A stretch of 64,000 bases of DNA from Burkholderia anthina (GCF_001547525.1 NZ_CM003768.1:992001-1056000), one strand, 5' to 3'; shown: positions 1 through 10,997, numbered from the stretch's first letter. A program made the numbers and translations. Notes: a model not told the origin generated them from the letters alone.

Positions 1-2
1 TC

Positions 3-1496
3 GGGAAATCGCGTGCGCGGCTGATCGACGAGAACAACAACGCGGTGAACTTCTCCGACGTCGCGGGCTGCGACGAAGCGAAGGAAGAAGTGTCCGAGCT
101 CGTCGACTTCCTGCGCGATCCGCAGAAATTCCAGAAACTGGGCGGCCGCATTCCGCGCGGCGTGCTGCTGGTCGGCCCGCCGGGTACCGGCAAGACGCTG
201 CTTGCCCGCGCGATCGCGGGTGAAGCGAAGGTGCCGTTCTTCAGCATCTCGGGTTCGGACTTCGTCGAAATGTTCGTCGGTGTCGGCGCGGCTCGTGTGC
301 GCGACATGTTCGAGCAGGCGAAGAAGCATGCGCCGTGCATCGTGTTCATCGACGAAATCGACGCGGTCGGCCGTCATCGCGGCGCCGGCATGGGCGGCGG
401 CAACGACGAGCGCGAACAGACGCTGAACCAGATGCTCGTCGAGATGGACGGCTTCGAGGCAAACTCGGGCGTGATCGTGATCGCCGCCACCAACCGTTCC
501 GACGTGCTCGACAAGGCGCTGCTGCGTCCGGGCCGTTTCGACCGCCAAGTCTATGTCGGGCTGCCCGACATCCGCGGCCGCGAGCAGATCATGCGCGTGC
601 ACCTGCGCAAGGTGCCGATCGCGAACGACGTCGACGCGGCGGTCATCGCGCGCGGCACGCCGGGCTTCTCGGGCGCCGATCTCGCAAACCTCGTGAACGA
701 GGCTGCGCTGTTCGCCGCCCGTCGCGGCAAGCGCATCGTCGAGATGCAGGATTTCGAGGACGCGAAGGACAAGATCTTCATGGGTCCGGAGCGCAAGTCG
801 GCCGTGATCCGCGAGGAAGCGAAGCGCGCCACCGCGTATCACGAGTCGGGCCACGCGGTGATCGCGAAGCTGCTGCCGAAGGCCGACCCGGTGCACAAGG
901 TCACGATCATCCCGCGCGGTCGCGCGCTGGGCGTCACGTGGCAGTTGCCGGAGCATGACAACGAGACGTATTCGAAGGATTACCTGCTCGACCGCCTCGC
1001 GATCCTGTTCGGTGGCCGGGTGGCCGAAGAGCTGTTCATGAACCTCGTCAGCACCGGCGCATCGGACGACTTCAACAAGGCCACGCAGACGGCGCGCGCG
1101 ATGGTCGCCCGATTCGGCATGACCGACGCGCTCGGGCCGATGGTCTACGTCGACGACGAGAACGATGCGTCGCCGTTCGGCCGCGGCTTCACGCGCACGA
1201 TCTCGGAAGCGACGCAGCAGAAGGTCGATTCCGAAATCCGCCGCGTGCTCGACGAACAGTACAACCTCGCGCGCCGCCTGCTCGAAGAGAACCGCGACAA
1301 GGTCGAAGCGATGACGGCCGCACTGATGGAGTGGGAGACGATCGACGCCGATCAGATCAACGACATCATGGAAGGTCGTCCGCCGCGCTCGCCGAAGAGC
1401 TCGCCGGCTGTCGGCGGCGATTCGTCGGGCGGCGGCAGCGCCGCCGCCGAGGTCAAGCCGGGCACCGCGCCGGCGCCGGCGTCGCCGGCGGCATAA
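3..1496 (+). CDS. ftsH: ATP-dependent zinc metalloprotease FtsH (5' end outside window)
   Basis: Membrane-anchored AAA+ protease that degrades misfolded membrane proteins and regulatory substrates. The frame is open from the first bases, so the N-terminal membrane segments lie upstream; 497 residues are visible against roughly 630 for the family. Walker A GPPGTGKT is at about 178-201, Walker B IVFIDEID at about 340-363, the second region of homology follows ([15 protein letters not shown]), and the zinc-binding HESGH is at about 840-854. The C-terminal tail is rich in Gly, Ser, Ala and Pro, as in Burkholderia FtsH. It precedes folP and glmM in the ftsH-folP-glmM order widespread in proteobacteria, and a strong terminator separates it from folP. 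Identity is certain; only the start is missing. Confidence 0.97.
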   Translation, partial: GKSRARLIDENNNAVNFSDVAGCDEAKEEVSELVDFLRDPQKFQKLGGRIPRGVLLVGPPGTGKTLLARAIAGEAKVPFFSISGSDFVEMFVGVGAARVRDMFEQAKKHAPCIVFIDEIDAVGRHRGAGMGGGNDEREQTLNQMLVEMDGFEANSGVIVIAATNRSDVLDKALLRPGRFDRQVYVGLPDIRGREQIMRVHLRKVPIANDVDAAVIARGTPGFSGADLANLVNEAALFAARRGKRIVEMQDFEDAKDKIFMGPERKSAVIREEAKRATAYHESGHAVIAKLLPKADPVHKVTIIPRGRALGVTWQLPEHDNETYSKDYLLDRLAILFGGRVAEELFMNLVSTGASDDFNKATQTARAMVARFGMTDALGPMVYVDDENDASPFGRGFTRTISEATQQKVDSEIRRVLDEQYNLARRLLEENRDKVEAMTAALMEWETIDADQINDIMEGRPPRSPKSSPAVGGDSSGGGSAAAEVKPGTAPAPASPAA

Positions 1497-1516
1497 TCTC
1501 CGCTTTAGCGCCGTAT

Positions 1517-1551
1517 ACGGGCTGGTGTGGCTTCACACCGGCCCGTTTTGC
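1517..1551 (+). terminator. Rho-independent terminator after ftsH
   Basis: GC-rich stem (CGGGC...GTGTG pairing with CACAC...GCCCG) around a GCTT loop, followed by TTTT. It lies 20 bases after the ftsH stop, which argues against any folP start upstream of it. Confidence 0.75.
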
Positions 1552-1572
1552 ATTCATCCACGTCCGTTGCTC

Positions 1573-2466
1573 GTGTCCGATTCCCCAGTGTCCCCGTTCA
1601 TTCCCGCGCCGCTCCGGTGCGGCCGCTTCGAACTGACGTTCGAACGCCCGCTCGTGATGGGCATCCTCAACGCCACGCCCGATTCGTTTTCCGACGGCGG
1701 CCGCTTCCTCGCGCGCGACGATGCGCTGCGCCAGGCCGAGCGGATGATTGCCGAAGGCGCGGACCTGCTCGATATCGGCGGCGAATCGACGCGCCCCGGC
1801 GCACCACCCGTGCCGCTCGACGAGGAACTCGCGCGCGTGATTCCGCTCGTCGAGGCGCTGCGGCCGCTGAACGTGCCGCTGTCGATCGATACCTACAAGC
1901 CGGCCGTGATGCGTGCGGCGCTGGCCGCCGGCGCGGACCTGATCAACGACATCTGGGGGTTCCGCCAGCCGGGCGCGATCGACGCGGTGCGCGAGGGCAA
2001 CAGCGGGCTGTGCGCGATGCACATGCTCGGCGAGCCGCAGACGATGCAGGCCGGCGAACCGGACTACGGCGACGTCGTGACCGACGTACGCGATTTTCTC
2101 GCCGCGCGCGCCCAGGCGCTGCGCGACGCGGGGGTGGCGGCGGAGCGCATCTGCGTCGATCCCGGCTTCGGGTTCGGCAAGGCGGTCGTCGACGACAACT
2201 ATGCGCTGCTGGCCGCGTTGCCGGACACGGCGCCCGCGCGCCCCGACGGGCGCGCCTATCCGATTCTCGCGGGCATGTCGCGCAAGTCGATGCTCGGTGC
2301 GGTGATCGGCGGCAAGCCGCCGATGGAGCGCGTCGCGGCGAGCGTCGCGGCCGCGTTGTGCGCGGTCGAGCGCGGTGCCGCGATCGTGCGCGTGCACGAC
2401 GTCGCGGCGACGGTCGATGCGCTCAAAGTCTGGAATGCCGTGCGCGTAGCCGCGCGGCAACGATAA
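1573..2466 (+). CDS. folP: Dihydropteroate synthase
   Basis: Condenses 6-hydroxymethyl-7,8-dihydropterin diphosphate with p-aminobenzoate in folate synthesis; cytoplasmic target of sulfonamides. The two signatures are clear: [14 protein letters not shown], and [10 protein letters not shown] with the pterin-binding Asp. Later motifs include [28 protein letters not shown] and GMSRKSMLG. The GTG at 1573 is chosen because the longer frame would begin inside the terminator hairpin; a GTG at 1588 is also possible. The length of about 297 residues fits the family. It is followed 32 bases later by glmM, so the two are probably co-transcribed. Confidence 0.95.
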   Translation: MSDSPVSPFIPAPLRCGRFELTFERPLVMGILNATPDSFSDGGRFLARDDALRQAERMIAEGADLLDIGGESTRPGAPPVPLDEELARVIPLVEALRPLNVPLSIDTYKPAVMRAALAAGADLINDIWGFRQPGAIDAVREGNSGLCAMHMLGEPQTMQAGEPDYGDVVTDVRDFLAARAQALRDAGVAAERICVDPGFGFGKAVVDDNYALLAALPDTAPARPDGRAYPILAGMSRKSMLGAVIGGKPPMERVAASVAAALCAVERGAAIVRVHDVAATVDALKVWNAVRVAARQR

Positions 2467-2498
2467 GCAAGTCAGAAAAACGAAGGAGGAAGGACCCC

Positions 2499-3854
2499 AT
2501 GGGACGTCGATATTTCGGCACGGACGGCATTCGCGGCACGGTGGGCGAAGCGCCCATCACGCCGGATTTCGTATTGCGTCTCGGCTATGCGGCCGGCAAG
2601 GTACTGGCCGGCTTGGCCGACGTCGCGGCGGGCTCGCGTCCGACGGTGCTGATCGGCAAGGACACGCGCGTGTCGGGCTACATGCTCGAAGCCGCGCTCG
2701 AGGCCGGATTCTCGGCGGCCGGCGTCGACGTGATGCTGGCCGGCCCGATGCCGACGCCCGGCGTCGCGTACCTGACGCGCGCGCTGCGTCTGTCGGCCGG
2801 CGTCGTGATCAGCGCGTCGCACAACCCGTATCACGACAACGGCATCAAGTTTTTCTCGGCGGACGGCAACAAGCTGCCCGACGACACTGAAGCCGCGATC
2901 GAAGCGTGGCTCGACAAGCCGCTCGAATGCGCGGCGTCCGACGGTCTCGGCAAGGCGCGCCGTCTCGACGACGCGGCCGGCCGCTACATCGAATTCTGCA
3001 AGAGCACGTTCCCGGCCGCGTTCGATCTGCGCGGGCTGAAGCTCGTGATCGATTGCGCGCATGGCGCCGCGTACCAGATCGCGCCGCACGTGTTCCACGA
3101 ACTCGGCGCGGACGTCATTCCGATCGGCGTGGCGCCGAACGGCTTCAACATCAACGACGGCGTCGGCGCGACCGCGCCGGACGCGCTGGTGCGTGCGGTG
3201 CGGGCGAACCACGCCGATCTCGGCATCGCGCTCGACGGCGATGCCGACCGCCTGCAAGTGGTCGACGCGACCGGTCGGCTGTACAACGGCGACGAACTGC
3301 TCTACGTGCTCGTGAAGGATCGGATCGCGACCGACGGCAAGGTCGACGGCGCGGTCGGCACGCTGATGACGAATCTCGCCGTCGAAGTCGCGCTGCAGCG
3401 CGAGGGCGTGAAGTTCGTCCGTGCGGCGGTCGGCGACCGCTACGTGCTCGAGCAGTTGCGCGAGCACGGCTGGCAGCTCGGCGCGGAAGGGTCGGGCCAC
3501 ATCCTGTCGCTCGACCGGCATTCGACCGGCGACGGCATCGTGTCGGCGCTGCTCGTGCTGGCCGCGCTGAAGCGCAGCGGCCGCACGCTCGCACAGATGC
3601 TCGACGGCGTCACGCTATTCCCGCAGAAGCTGATCAACGTGCGGATGAAGCCGGGCGCCGACTGGAAGGGCAGCGCGTCGATTCGCGCCGCGATCGATGC
3701 CGCCGAAGCCGCGCTTGCCGGTAGCGGACGCGTGCTGATCCGCGCATCGGGCACGGAGCCCGTGCTGCGCGTGATGGTCGAAGCGCAGCAGGCGGCCGAT
3801 GCGGCGCGCCATGCGGAGGCGATTGCCGACGCGGTGCGGGCGGCGACGACCTGA
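2499..3854 (+). CDS. glmM: Phosphoglucosamine mutase
   Basis: Interconverts glucosamine-6-phosphate and glucosamine-1-phosphate on the way to UDP-GlcNAc for peptidoglycan and LPS. It is 451 residues, normal for GlmM, and begins [13 protein letters not shown]. The phosphoserine active-site loop is [13 protein letters not shown], the metal-binding loop is DGDADR, the sugar-binding loop is EGSGH, and the phosphate-binding loop near the C-terminus is [13 protein letters not shown] strong GGAGGAAGG ribosome-binding site precedes the ATG. It lies downstream of folP, the usual arrangement. Confidence 0.97.
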   Translation: MGRRYFGTDGIRGTVGEAPITPDFVLRLGYAAGKVLAGLADVAAGSRPTVLIGKDTRVSGYMLEAALEAGFSAAGVDVMLAGPMPTPGVAYLTRALRLSAGVVISASHNPYHDNGIKFFSADGNKLPDDTEAAIEAWLDKPLECAASDGLGKARRLDDAAGRYIEFCKSTFPAAFDLRGLKLVIDCAHGAAYQIAPHVFHELGADVIPIGVAPNGFNINDGVGATAPDALVRAVRANHADLGIALDGDADRLQVVDATGRLYNGDELLYVLVKDRIATDGKVDGAVGTLMTNLAVEVALQREGVKFVRAAVGDRYVLEQLREHGWQLGAEGSGHILSLDRHSTGDGIVSALLVLAALKRSGRTLAQMLDGVTLFPQKLINVRMKPGADWKGSASIRAAIDAAEAALAGSGRVLIRASGTEPVLRVMVEAQQAADAARHAEAIADAVRAATT

Positions 3855-4294
3855 TCCATGTCAGCGGCGCGCGGCGGTTCGACCGCCCGCGCGCCGGCTC
3901 TGACGAATTTGCGTGCGGCGCCTTCGGGCGCCGTGATTTTGTCGGACGCAAAGGTTTGCCGTACTGATAGAGGTGACCTTCCGCCCGCGCAGTCTTCCGC
4001 TCAAATCACGCATCCGACCCCGGAAGCCGGCCTGCCGCCGCGCCCGGCTTCCCGTCCGGCTGACGCCACGCCACGACGCGCCCGCACACCGGTGAAAACA
4101 GCGTCCGTCCCGCCCTCCGAGGCAGGCAATTCTTGCCGCCATCACCGCTGCTGCGCCGCCGGCGCGCCACCCCATACTCCCTTTCAACCAGTCATGTTAC
4201 TGTCACGCCAGTTTCATCGATTGTCACATTACCGTCATGAGCAGCCCCTAACCTTCGCGGTGCCGTAGTCATCCGCTCACACACTGGAGGTCTC
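3855..4294 (+). other. glmM-pstS intergenic region (440 bp)
   Basis: No convincing gene. It holds a tetraloop hairpin at 3916-3933 (CGGCGCC, TTCG loop, GGCGCCG), which may end glmM transcription, and the PhoB repeats described separately at 4190-4238. The reading frames running through it lack plausible starts and family resemblance. Confidence 0.6.
4190..4238 (+). promoter_or_regulatory. Tandem Pho boxes upstream of pstS
   Basis: Five hexamers resembling the PhoB half-site TGTCAT: AGTCAT (4190), TGTCAC (4201), TTTCAT (4212), TGTCAC (4222) and CGTCAT (4233). Successive spacings are 11, 11, 10 and 11 bases, one helical turn each, as expected for PhoB dimers loading in tandem. The array ends 57 bases before the pstS ATG. 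Confidence 0.85.
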
Positions 4295-5329
4295 ATGAAA
4301 TTGATGCAAACCGCGATTGCCGGCCTGGCTGGCGCGCTTTTCGCCGTCGCCGCCCACGCTGCCGACATCACGGGCGCAGGTAGCACGTTCGCGATGCCGA
4401 TCTATACGAAATGGGCTGCCGACTACCAGCAGTCCGGCGGTTCGAAGGTCAACTACCAGGGCATCGGTTCGTCGGGCGGCCTGAAGCAGATCGTCGCGAA
4501 GACGGTCGATTTTGCCGGTTCGGACGCTCCGCTGAAGGATGAAGAGCTCGCGAAGGAAGGCCTGTTCCAGTTCCCGACGGTGGTCGGCGGCGTGGTGCCG
4601 GTCGTCAACGTGCCGGGCGTGAAGGCCGGCGAACTGACGCTGTCGGGCCCGGTGCTCGGCGACATCTACCTCGGCAAGATCAAGAAGTGGAACGACCCGG
4701 CGATCGCCGCGCTGAACCCGAAGGTCAAGCTGCCGGATACGGACATCGCCGTGGTCCGCCGCGCCGACGGTTCGGGCACGAGCTTCATCTGGACGAACTA
4801 CCTGTCGAAGGTCAACGACGAGTGGAAGTCGAAGATCGGCGAAGGCACGACGGTCAACTGGCCGACGGGCACGGGCGGCAAGGGCAACGACGGCGTCGCG
4901 GCCTTCGTGCAGCGCCTGCCGGGCGCGATCGGCTACGTCGAATGGGCGTACGCGAAGAAGAACAACATGGTCTACACGGCCCTGAAGAATTCGACGGGCA
5001 CGGTGGTCGAGCCGAAGACGGAAACGTTCAAGGCCGCGGCGGCAGGCGCGAACTGGTCGAAGTCGTTCTACCAGATCCTGACGAACCAGCCGGGCAAGGA
5101 AGCCTGGCCGGTCGTCGGCGCGACGTTCGTGCTGCTGCACGCGAAGCAGGACAAGCCGGAGCAGGGCGCGGAAACGCTGAAGTTCTTCAGCTGGGCGTTC
5201 AAGAACGGCGAGAAGGCTGCCGACAGCCTCGACTACATCTCGCTGCCGGCGACGGTCGAGACGGAAATCCGCAAGCAATGGAAGACGAAGGTGACGGACG
5301 CCTCGGGCAAGCCGGTCGCCGCCGAGTAA
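4295..5329 (+). CDS. pstS: Phosphate ABC transporter periplasmic binding protein
   Basis: High-affinity periplasmic phosphate receptor of the Pst transporter. It is 344 residues with a classic signal peptide ([22 protein letters not shown], cleavage before ADITGAGS). The mature start [14 protein letters not shown] and the motifs IGSSGG and DFAGSDAPL form the phosphate-binding pocket, and [15 protein letters not shown] is the conserved second loop. A GGAGG ribosome-binding site precedes the ATG. It is the first gene of pstSCAB-phoU-phoBR and lies directly behind a PhoB array, so it should be induced under phosphate starvation. A strong hairpin follows it, consistent with higher expression than the downstream permeases. 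Confidence 0.97.
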   Translation: MKLMQTAIAGLAGALFAVAAHAADITGAGSTFAMPIYTKWAADYQQSGGSKVNYQGIGSSGGLKQIVAKTVDFAGSDAPLKDEELAKEGLFQFPTVVGGVVPVVNVPGVKAGELTLSGPVLGDIYLGKIKKWNDPAIAALNPKVKLPDTDIAVVRRADGSGTSFIWTNYLSKVNDEWKSKIGEGTTVNWPTGTGGKGNDGVAAFVQRLPGAIGYVEWAYAKKNNMVYTALKNSTGTVVEPKTETFKAAAAGANWSKSFYQILTNQPGKEAWPVVGATFVLLHAKQDKPEQGAETLKFFSWAFKNGEKAADSLDYISLPATVETEIRKQWKTKVTDASGKPVAAE

Positions 5330-5345
5330 GCGATCCAGCGGTTCG

Positions 5346-5370
5346 CTGCCCGGCCGCGCCGGTCGGGCAG
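5346..5370 (+). other. Intercistronic hairpin between pstS and pstC
   Basis: A 10-bp stem (CTGCCCGGCC pairing with GGTCGGGCAG, one G-U pair) with a 5-base loop. There is no U-run after it, so it more likely stabilises or attenuates the message after the abundant binding-protein gene than terminates fully. Confidence 0.55.
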
Positions 5371-5423
5371 TGTGTGCGGTAAGGCCGGGCGTCACGGCGC
5401 CCGGCGATCCAAAGCAGGCACCC

Positions 5424-6410
5424 ATGTCTGATATTTCATACACGTCCTCACGATCGCCCGACACCGCGCAGCAGCGCGCGCCGAGCCGTCTCGGGGATGT
5501 CCTGTTCGGCGGCCTTGCGCGGCTCGCCGCGATCGTGACCCTGCTGCTGCTCGGCGGGATCATCGTTTCCCTGATCATTGCGTCGATGCCGACCATCCAG
5601 AAGTTCGGCCTCGGCTTCCTGTGGCAATCCGAGTGGGATCCCAACTCGGACGTTTACGGCGCACTCGTGCCGATCTACGGCACGCTCGTGACGTCGCTGA
5701 TCGCACTCGTCATCGCGGTGCCCGTCAGCTTCGGCATCGCGCTGTTCCTCACCGAGCTGGCGCCCGTGTGGCTGCGCCGTCCGCTCGGCATCGCGATCGA
5801 GCTGCTCGCCGCGATTCCGTCGATCGTGTACGGCATGTGGGGCCTGCTCGTGTTCGCGCCGATCTTCGCCGAATACTTCCAGAAGCCGATCGGCCGCCTG
5901 CTCAAGGACGTGTGGGTGCTCGGCCCGCTGACGTCCGGCGCGCCGATCGGCATCGGCATCCTCGCGGCCGGCGTGATTCTCGCGATCATGATCATCCCGT
6001 ACATCGCGTCGGTGATGCGCGACGTGTTCGAGGTCACGCCAGTGCTGCTGAAGGAATCGGCATACGGAATCGGCTGCACGACCTGGGAAGTGATGTGGAA
6101 GGTCGTGCTGCCCTATACGAAGACCGGCGTGATCGGCGGCGTGATGCTCGGCCTCGGCCGCGCGCTCGGCGAAACGATGGCTGTGACCTTCGTGATCGGC
6201 AACACGAACCTGCTCGACAGCGTATCGCTGTTCGCGCCGGGCAACAGCATCACGTCGGCGCTCGCGAACGAATTCGCGGAAGCGCAGCCGGGCCTGCATA
6301 CGTCCGCGCTGATGGAACTCGGGCTGATCCTGTTCGTGATCACGTTCATCGTGCTGTCCATCTCCAAACTGCTGCTGCTTCGTCTCGAGAAGGGAGAGGG
6401 CAAGAAATGA
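5424..6410 (+). CDS. pstC: Phosphate ABC transporter permease PstC
   Basis: Inner-membrane permease subunit, 328 residues. A cytoplasmic N-terminus precedes about six hydrophobic segments. The binding-protein-dependent permease (EAA) loop is visible as [32 protein letters not shown] followed by [10 protein letters not shown]. The ATG at 5424 is preferred over an upstream in-frame Met because that one lies next to the intercistronic hairpin. Its stop overlaps the pstA start in an ATGA tetranucleotide, implying translational coupling. Confidence 0.95.
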   Translation: MSDISYTSSRSPDTAQQRAPSRLGDVLFGGLARLAAIVTLLLLGGIIVSLIIASMPTIQKFGLGFLWQSEWDPNSDVYGALVPIYGTLVTSLIALVIAVPVSFGIALFLTELAPVWLRRPLGIAIELLAAIPSIVYGMWGLLVFAPIFAEYFQKPIGRLLKDVWVLGPLTSGAPIGIGILAAGVILAIMIIPYIASVMRDVFEVTPVLLKESAYGIGCTTWEVMWKVVLPYTKTGVIGGVMLGLGRALGETMAVTFVIGNTNLLDSVSLFAPGNSITSALANEFAEAQPGLHTSALMELGLILFVITFIVLSISKLLLLRLEKGEGKK

Positions 6411-7300
6411 GCGAGCCCATCATGAATTTCCCGGGGCCGGACGGCGCCGTGCTCGACGCGATGCGCAACCGCCTGCAGCGCAAGCGCAAGGCCATCAACG
6501 CGATCGCGCTCACCGCATCGCTCGCCGCGATGGCATTCGGCCTGCTGTGGCTCGTGTGGATTCTCTACACGACGGTGCACCTCGGCGTCGGCGGCCTGTC
6601 GCTGCAACTGTTCACCGAATCGACGCCGGCGCCGAACACGGAAGGCGGCGGTCTCGCGAACGCGATCGTCGGCAGCCTGCTGCTGTGCGGCTTCGGCACG
6701 CTGGTCGGCACGCCGATCGGCATCCTCGCGGGCGTCTATCTCGCCGAATACGGGCAGAAGAACCTGCTGGCGAGCACGATCCGCTTCATCAACGACATCC
6801 TGCTGTCGGCGCCGTCGATCGTCATCGGCCTGTTCGTGTACGCGATCGTCGTCGCGAAGTCGGGGCGCTTCTCGGGCTGGGCCGGCGTGATCGCGCTCGC
6901 GCTGCTGCAGATTCCGATCGTGATCCGCACGACCGAGAACATGCTGAAGCTCGTGCCGAACGCGCTGCGCGAAGCGGCCGTCGCGCTCGGCACGCCGAAG
7001 TGGCGGATGGTGCTGAAGATCACGCTGCGCGCGTCGGTCGGCGGGATCGTGACGGGCGTGCTGCTCGCGGTCGCGCGCATTGCCGGCGAAACGGCGCCGC
7101 TGCTGTTCACCGCGCTGTCGAACCAGTTCTTCTCGTGGGACATGAGCCAGCCGATGGCGAACCTGCCCGTCACGATCTACAAGTTCGCGATGAGCCCGTT
7201 CGCGGAGTGGCAGTCGCTCGCGTGGGCGGGCGTGTTCCTGATTACGCTCGGGGTGCTCGGACTGAACGTCCTGGCGCGCTCGATCTTCTCGAAAAAGTAA
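6407..7300 (+). CDS. pstA: Phosphate ABC transporter permease PstA
   Basis: Second permease subunit of the Pst system, 297 residues, starting at the ATG that overlaps the pstC stop. Six membrane segments are recognisable, the first around residues 25-48. The coupling loop reads [23 protein letters not shown], then [24 protein letters not shown], typical of PstA. It pairs with PstC to form the channel energised by PstB, which starts 15 bases downstream. Confidence 0.95.
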   Translation: MSEPIMNFPGPDGAVLDAMRNRLQRKRKAINAIALTASLAAMAFGLLWLVWILYTTVHLGVGGLSLQLFTESTPAPNTEGGGLANAIVGSLLLCGFGTLVGTPIGILAGVYLAEYGQKNLLASTIRFINDILLSAPSIVIGLFVYAIVVAKSGRFSGWAGVIALALLQIPIVIRTTENMLKLVPNALREAAVALGTPKWRMVLKITLRASVGGIVTGVLLAVARIAGETAPLLFTALSNQFFSWDMSQPMANLPVTIYKFAMSPFAEWQSLAWAGVFLITLGVLGLNVLARSIFSKK

Positions 7301-7315
7301 CGGCGGAGCAATCCG

Positions 7316-8164
7316 ATGAATATGGCAGAAAGCCACCTGAATCCCGTCGAGCGCACTGCTGCGCCCGCCGGCACGCAAGACGCGGCGCACGGCCGTCCGC
7401 TCGCGCCGCTGAACGCGAAGATCGAGGTCAACAACCTCAACTTCTTCTACAGCAAGTTCCACGCGCTGAAGAACATCAACCTGCGCATTCCCGAAGGGAA
7501 GGTGACGGCGTTCATCGGCCCGTCGGGCTGCGGCAAGTCGACGCTCCTGCGCACGTTCAACAAGATGTTCGCGCTCTATCCGGAGCAGCGCGCCGAAGGC
7601 GAAATCCTGATGGACGGCGAGAACCTGCTGACGACGAAGCGCGACATCTCGCTGCTGCGCGCGCGGATCGGCATGGTGTTCCAGAAGCCGACGCCGTTCC
7701 CGATGTCGATCTACGACAACATCGCGTTCGGCGTGAAGATGTTCGAAAAGCTCACGCGTTCGGAAATGGACGACCGCGTCGAGTGGGCGCTCACGAAGGC
7801 CGCGCTGTGGAACGAAGTGAAGGACAAGCTCGGCCAGAGCGGCTACGGGCTGTCGGGCGGCCAGCAGCAGCGCTTGTGCATCGCGCGCGGTATCGCGATC
7901 CGGCCGGAAGTGCTGCTGCTCGACGAGCCTTGCTCGGCGCTCGACCCGATCTCGACGGGCCGCATCGAGGAGCTGATCGCGGAGCTGAAGAGCGACTACA
8001 CGGTCGTGATCGTCACGCACAACATGCAGCAGGCCGCGCGCTGCTCGGATTACACGGCCTACATGTACCTGGGCGAGCTGATCGAGTTCGGCGAAACCGA
8101 AAAGATCTTCATCAAGCCGGTGCGCAAGGAAACGGAAGACTACATCACCGGCCGTTTCGGCTGA
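7316..8164 (+). CDS. pstB: Phosphate ABC transporter ATP-binding protein
   Basis: ATPase of the Pst transporter, 282 residues. Walker [11 protein letters not shown]-loop [15 protein letters not shown] signature LSGGQQQR, Walker [14 protein letters not shown] and H-loop VIVTHNM are all intact. The N-terminal 35 residues before [11 protein letters not shown] are an extension common in Burkholderia PstB. It sits between pstA and phoU; PstB is also the part of the transporter through which PhoU signals to PhoR. Confidence 0.97.
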   Translation: MNMAESHLNPVERTAAPAGTQDAAHGRPLAPLNAKIEVNNLNFFYSKFHALKNINLRIPEGKVTAFIGPSGCGKSTLLRTFNKMFALYPEQRAEGEILMDGENLLTTKRDISLLRARIGMVFQKPTPFPMSIYDNIAFGVKMFEKLTRSEMDDRVEWALTKAALWNEVKDKLGQSGYGLSGGQQQRLCIARGIAIRPEVLLLDEPCSALDPISTGRIEELIAELKSDYTVVIVTHNMQQAARCSDYTAYMYLGELIEFGETEKIFIKPVRKETEDYITGRFG

Positions 8165-8182
8165 TGACGGAGAACAACAGTC

Positions 8183-8887
8183 ATGTCGGATAAACATCTG
8201 TCGAGCCAGTTCGACGCGGACCTGAATGCCGTGTCGTCGAAAGTGCTGGAAATGGGCGGACTCGTGGAGTCGCAGATCGTCGGCGCGATGCACGCGCTGA
8301 ACGAATTCGATCGCGAGCGGGCCGAGAAGGTGATCGCGGCCGAGGAAACGCTGAACGCGATGGAAGTGGAGATCGACCAGGAATGCGGCAACATCATCGC
8401 GCGGAGGCAGCCTGCCGCGCGTGACCTGCGTCTTTTGATGTCGATTTCGAAAACGATTACGAACCTCGAGCGCGCCGGCGACGAAGCGGAGAAGATCGCG
8501 AAACGCGTGCGCCGCCTGATCGACGAGCCGGCCGCGCGCACGGTCAACATCGCCGAGATCAAGGTGTCGGGCGAGATGGCCGTGACGATCCTGCGCCGTG
8601 CGCTCGACGCGTTCGCGCGCCTCGACACGGTGGCCGCCGCGCAGATCGTCAAGGACGACAAGGAGATCGACCAGGAATTCCGTGCGTTCGTGCGCAAGCT
8701 CGTGTCGTACATGCAGGAAGACCCGCGCACGATCTCGGTCGGCCTCGAATACCTGTTCATCGCGAAGGCGATCGAACGGATCGGCGATCACGCGAAGAAC
8801 ATCGCCGAATTCATCATCTACATCGTGAAGGGCACCGACGTGCGGCACCAGCCGCGCGACACGCTCGATCGCGAAGCCAACAGTTAA
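8183..8887 (+). CDS. phoU: Phosphate signalling regulator PhoU
   Basis: Negative regulator linking Pst transporter status to PhoR, 234 residues, all-helical with two PhoU repeats. The metal-binding E/DxxxD pattern appears as LERAGDEAEKIAKR in the first repeat and as IERIGDHAKNIAEFIIY in the second. It lies 18 bases after pstB and 31 bases before phoB, in the standard operon order. Confidence 0.96.
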   Translation: MSDKHLSSQFDADLNAVSSKVLEMGGLVESQIVGAMHALNEFDRERAEKVIAAEETLNAMEVEIDQECGNIIARRQPAARDLRLLMSISKTITNLERAGDEAEKIAKRVRRLIDEPAARTVNIAEIKVSGEMAVTILRRALDAFARLDTVAAAQIVKDDKEIDQEFRAFVRKLVSYMQEDPRTISVGLEYLFIAKAIERIGDHAKNIAEFIIYIVKGTDVRHQPRDTLDREANS

Positions 8888-8918
8888 TCGACTCCGTACA
8901 GGAAGAACAGAGGTGCCG

Positions 8919-9620
8919 ATGCCCAGCAACATTCTCGTCGTTGAAGATGAGCCCGCGATTTCCGAACTGATCTCGGTGAATCTCCAGCACGCCGGTCACT
9001 GCCCGATCCGCGCGTACAACGCCGAACAGGCGCAGAACCTGATCAGCGACGTGCTGCCCGATCTCGTGCTGCTCGACTGGATGCTGCCGGGCAAGTCCGG
9101 TATCGCGTTCGCGCGCGACCTGCGCAACAACGAACGGACCAAGCACATCCCGATCATCATGCTCACCGCCCGCGGCGACGAGCAGGACAAGGTGCTCGGC
9201 CTCGAAATCGGCGCGGACGACTACGTGACGAAGCCGTTCTCGCCGAAGGAGCTGATGGCGCGCATCAAGGCCGTGCTGCGCCGCCGCGCGCCGCAGCTGA
9301 CCGAGGACGTCGTGTCGATCAACGGGCTGCGGCTCGATCCGGCCACGCATCGCGTCGCCGCGCACGGGGACGGCAGCGAGATCAAGCTCGATCTCGGCCC
9401 GACCGAGTTCCGCCTGCTGCATTTCTTCATGACGCATCCGGAGCGCGTGCACAGCCGCACGCAATTGCTCGATCAGGTGTGGGGCGACCACGTGTTCGTC
9501 GAGGAGCGCACCGTCGACGTCCACATCAAGCGATTGCGCGCGGCCTTGAAACCGGCCGGCTGCGATGCGATGATCGAAACCGTGCGCGGCAGCGGCTACC
9601 GCCTCGCCAAGCACGCGTAA
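8919..9620 (+). CDS. phoB: Phosphate regulon response regulator PhoB
   Basis: OmpR-family transcription activator, 233 residues. The receiver domain has the acidic pocket (VVEDE), phospho-acceptor Asp53 (LVLLDWMLPG) and the conserved Lys (YVTKPFSPKEL). The C-terminal winged helix is typical (LGPTEFRLLHFFMTHPERVHSR, then VDVHIKRLRAAL and RGSGYRL). The ATG at 8919 is chosen over a GTG at 8913 because AGAGG ends six bases before it. Its likely targets in this window are the direct-repeat arrays before pstS and ppk. Confidence 0.96.
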   Translation: MPSNILVVEDEPAISELISVNLQHAGHCPIRAYNAEQAQNLISDVLPDLVLLDWMLPGKSGIAFARDLRNNERTKHIPIIMLTARGDEQDKVLGLEIGADDYVTKPFSPKELMARIKAVLRRRAPQLTEDVVSINGLRLDPATHRVAAHGDGSEIKLDLGPTEFRLLHFFMTHPERVHSRTQLLDQVWGDHVFVEERTVDVHIKRLRAALKPAGCDAMIETVRGSGYRLAKHA

Positions 9621-9677
9621 CGTACTCGGGCGTGCCGTGTGCCGCGGCATGCCGTTCATTCTTTCGGACGCTGAATC

Positions 9678-10997
9678 ATGAACATCATCTGGGCGCGCTT
9701 TCTGGTGTCGCTCGTGCTGCTCGTGCTGATCGGCGTATTGGTCGGCGTGTTCGCCGGCCCGACCGTGGGCCTCGTGTTCGTGGTCGTGATGCTGGTCGCG
9801 CAGGGCTTTTTCAGCACCTTCCATACGCAGCGTCTGTGGCGGCTGCTCGATGCGCCGGTCTACGGCGAAGTGCCGAGCGCGCCGGGCATCTGGGGCGAGA
9901 TCTACTACCGGCTGCACAAGCTCGCGAAGCAATGGCATGCGCAGGTTCGGCAGGTCGAACAGCAGCACTCGCGCTTCATCCAGGCGATCCAGGCGTCGCC
10001 GAACGGCGTCGCGATGCTTGACGACCACGACCAGATCGAGTGGTGCAACGCGATCGCCGAAGTCCATTTCGGCCTCGATGCGAAGCGCGACCTGCGCCAG
10101 CACATCACGAACCTCGTGCGTCATCCCGATTTCGTCCGCTACCTGAATGCGCAGCACTACGAGGACACGCTGCTGATGCGCGGCATGGGCGACTCGCGGC
10201 AGAACGTGCTGGCCGTGCAGGTGTTTCCGTACGGCGAGAACCGCAAGCTGCTGCTCACGCAGGACATCACCGAGCTCGAGCGCACCGACGCGATGCGGCG
10301 CGACTTCGTCGCGAACGTGTCGCACGAGCTGAAGACGCCGCTTACCGTGCTGTCGGGCTTTCTGGAGACGATGCGCGAGCTGCCGCTGAACGAGGAGGAT
10401 CGCGCGCGCTATCTCGACATGATGGAGCAGCAGGCGTCGCGGATGCGGCACATCGTGACCGACTTGCTGGTGCTCGCGAAGCTCGAAGGCGAGAGCAAGC
10501 CGCCGGTCGATCGCGCGATCGACATGCGGGCGGTGTTCGACCATCTGAAGGAAGACGCGCGGACGCTGTCGAACGGGCATCACGACATCACGTTCTCGAT
10601 CGACGAGACGCTCGGGGTCACCGGTGCGCAGACGGAGCTGTTCAGCGCGTTCGCGAATCTCGTCACGAACGCGATCCGCTATACGCCGGACGGCGGCAAG
10701 ATCGCCGTGTCGTGGCGGCGCGACGGCGCGCAGGGCGTGTTTTCCGTCACGGACAGCGGCTTCGGGATTCCGGCCGCCGATCTGCCGCGGCTCACCGAGC
10801 GCTTCTACCGGGTCGATCGCAGCCGTTCGCGCGATACGGGCGGCACGGGCCTCGGGCTCGCGATCGTCAAGCACGTGCTGCAGCGGCACGACGCGCATCT
10901 GTACGTGCAGAGCGAGGAAGGGCGCGGCAGTACGTTCACCGCGCGGTTCCCGGGCTCGCGCGTCATCGCGATCCGGCCGGCCGCTTACGAAGCATGA
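9678..10997 (+). CDS. phoR: Phosphate regulon sensor histidine kinase PhoR
   Basis: Membrane sensor kinase, 439 residues. Two closely spaced hydrophobic segments (about residues 8-43) with almost no periplasmic loop, then a cytoplasmic PAS-like region (about 95-200), the dimerisation/phospho-acceptor helix with His216 (NVSHELKTPLTVLSGF), and a HATPase domain with N, G1 and G2 boxes (LVTNAIRYTPDGG, TDSGFGIP, GGTGLGLAIVKH). The lack of a sensory ectodomain fits the view that PhoR reads phosphate through PstSCAB and PhoU. Confidence 0.96.
   Translation: MNIIWARFLVSLVLLVLIGVLVGVFAGPTVGLVFVVVMLVAQGFFSTFHTQRLWRLLDAPVYGEVPSAPGIWGEIYYRLHKLAKQWHAQVRQVEQQHSRFIQAIQASPNGVAMLDDHDQIEWCNAIAEVHFGLDAKRDLRQHITNLVRHPDFVRYLNAQHYEDTLLMRGMGDSRQNVLAVQVFPYGENRKLLLTQDITELERTDAMRRDFVANVSHELKTPLTVLSGFLETMRELPLNEEDRARYLDMMEQQASRMRHIVTDLLVLAKLEGESKPPVDRAIDMRAVFDHLKEDARTLSNGHHDITFSIDETLGVTGAQTELFSAFANLVTNAIRYTPDGGKIAVSWRRDGAQGVFSVTDSGFGIPAADLPRLTERFYRVDRSRSRDTGGTGLGLAIVKHVLQRHDAHLYVQSEEGRGSTFTARFPGSRVIAIRPAAYEA

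Noticed and set aside
1525-1572. Longer N-terminus for folP.
   Set aside because: It would start inside the ftsH terminator hairpin and adds residues unlike the family.
6113-8932. A 939-codon open frame antisense to pstA-pstB-phoU.
   Set aside because: GC-rich third-position shadow of well-supported genes; Arg/His-rich translation with no domain.
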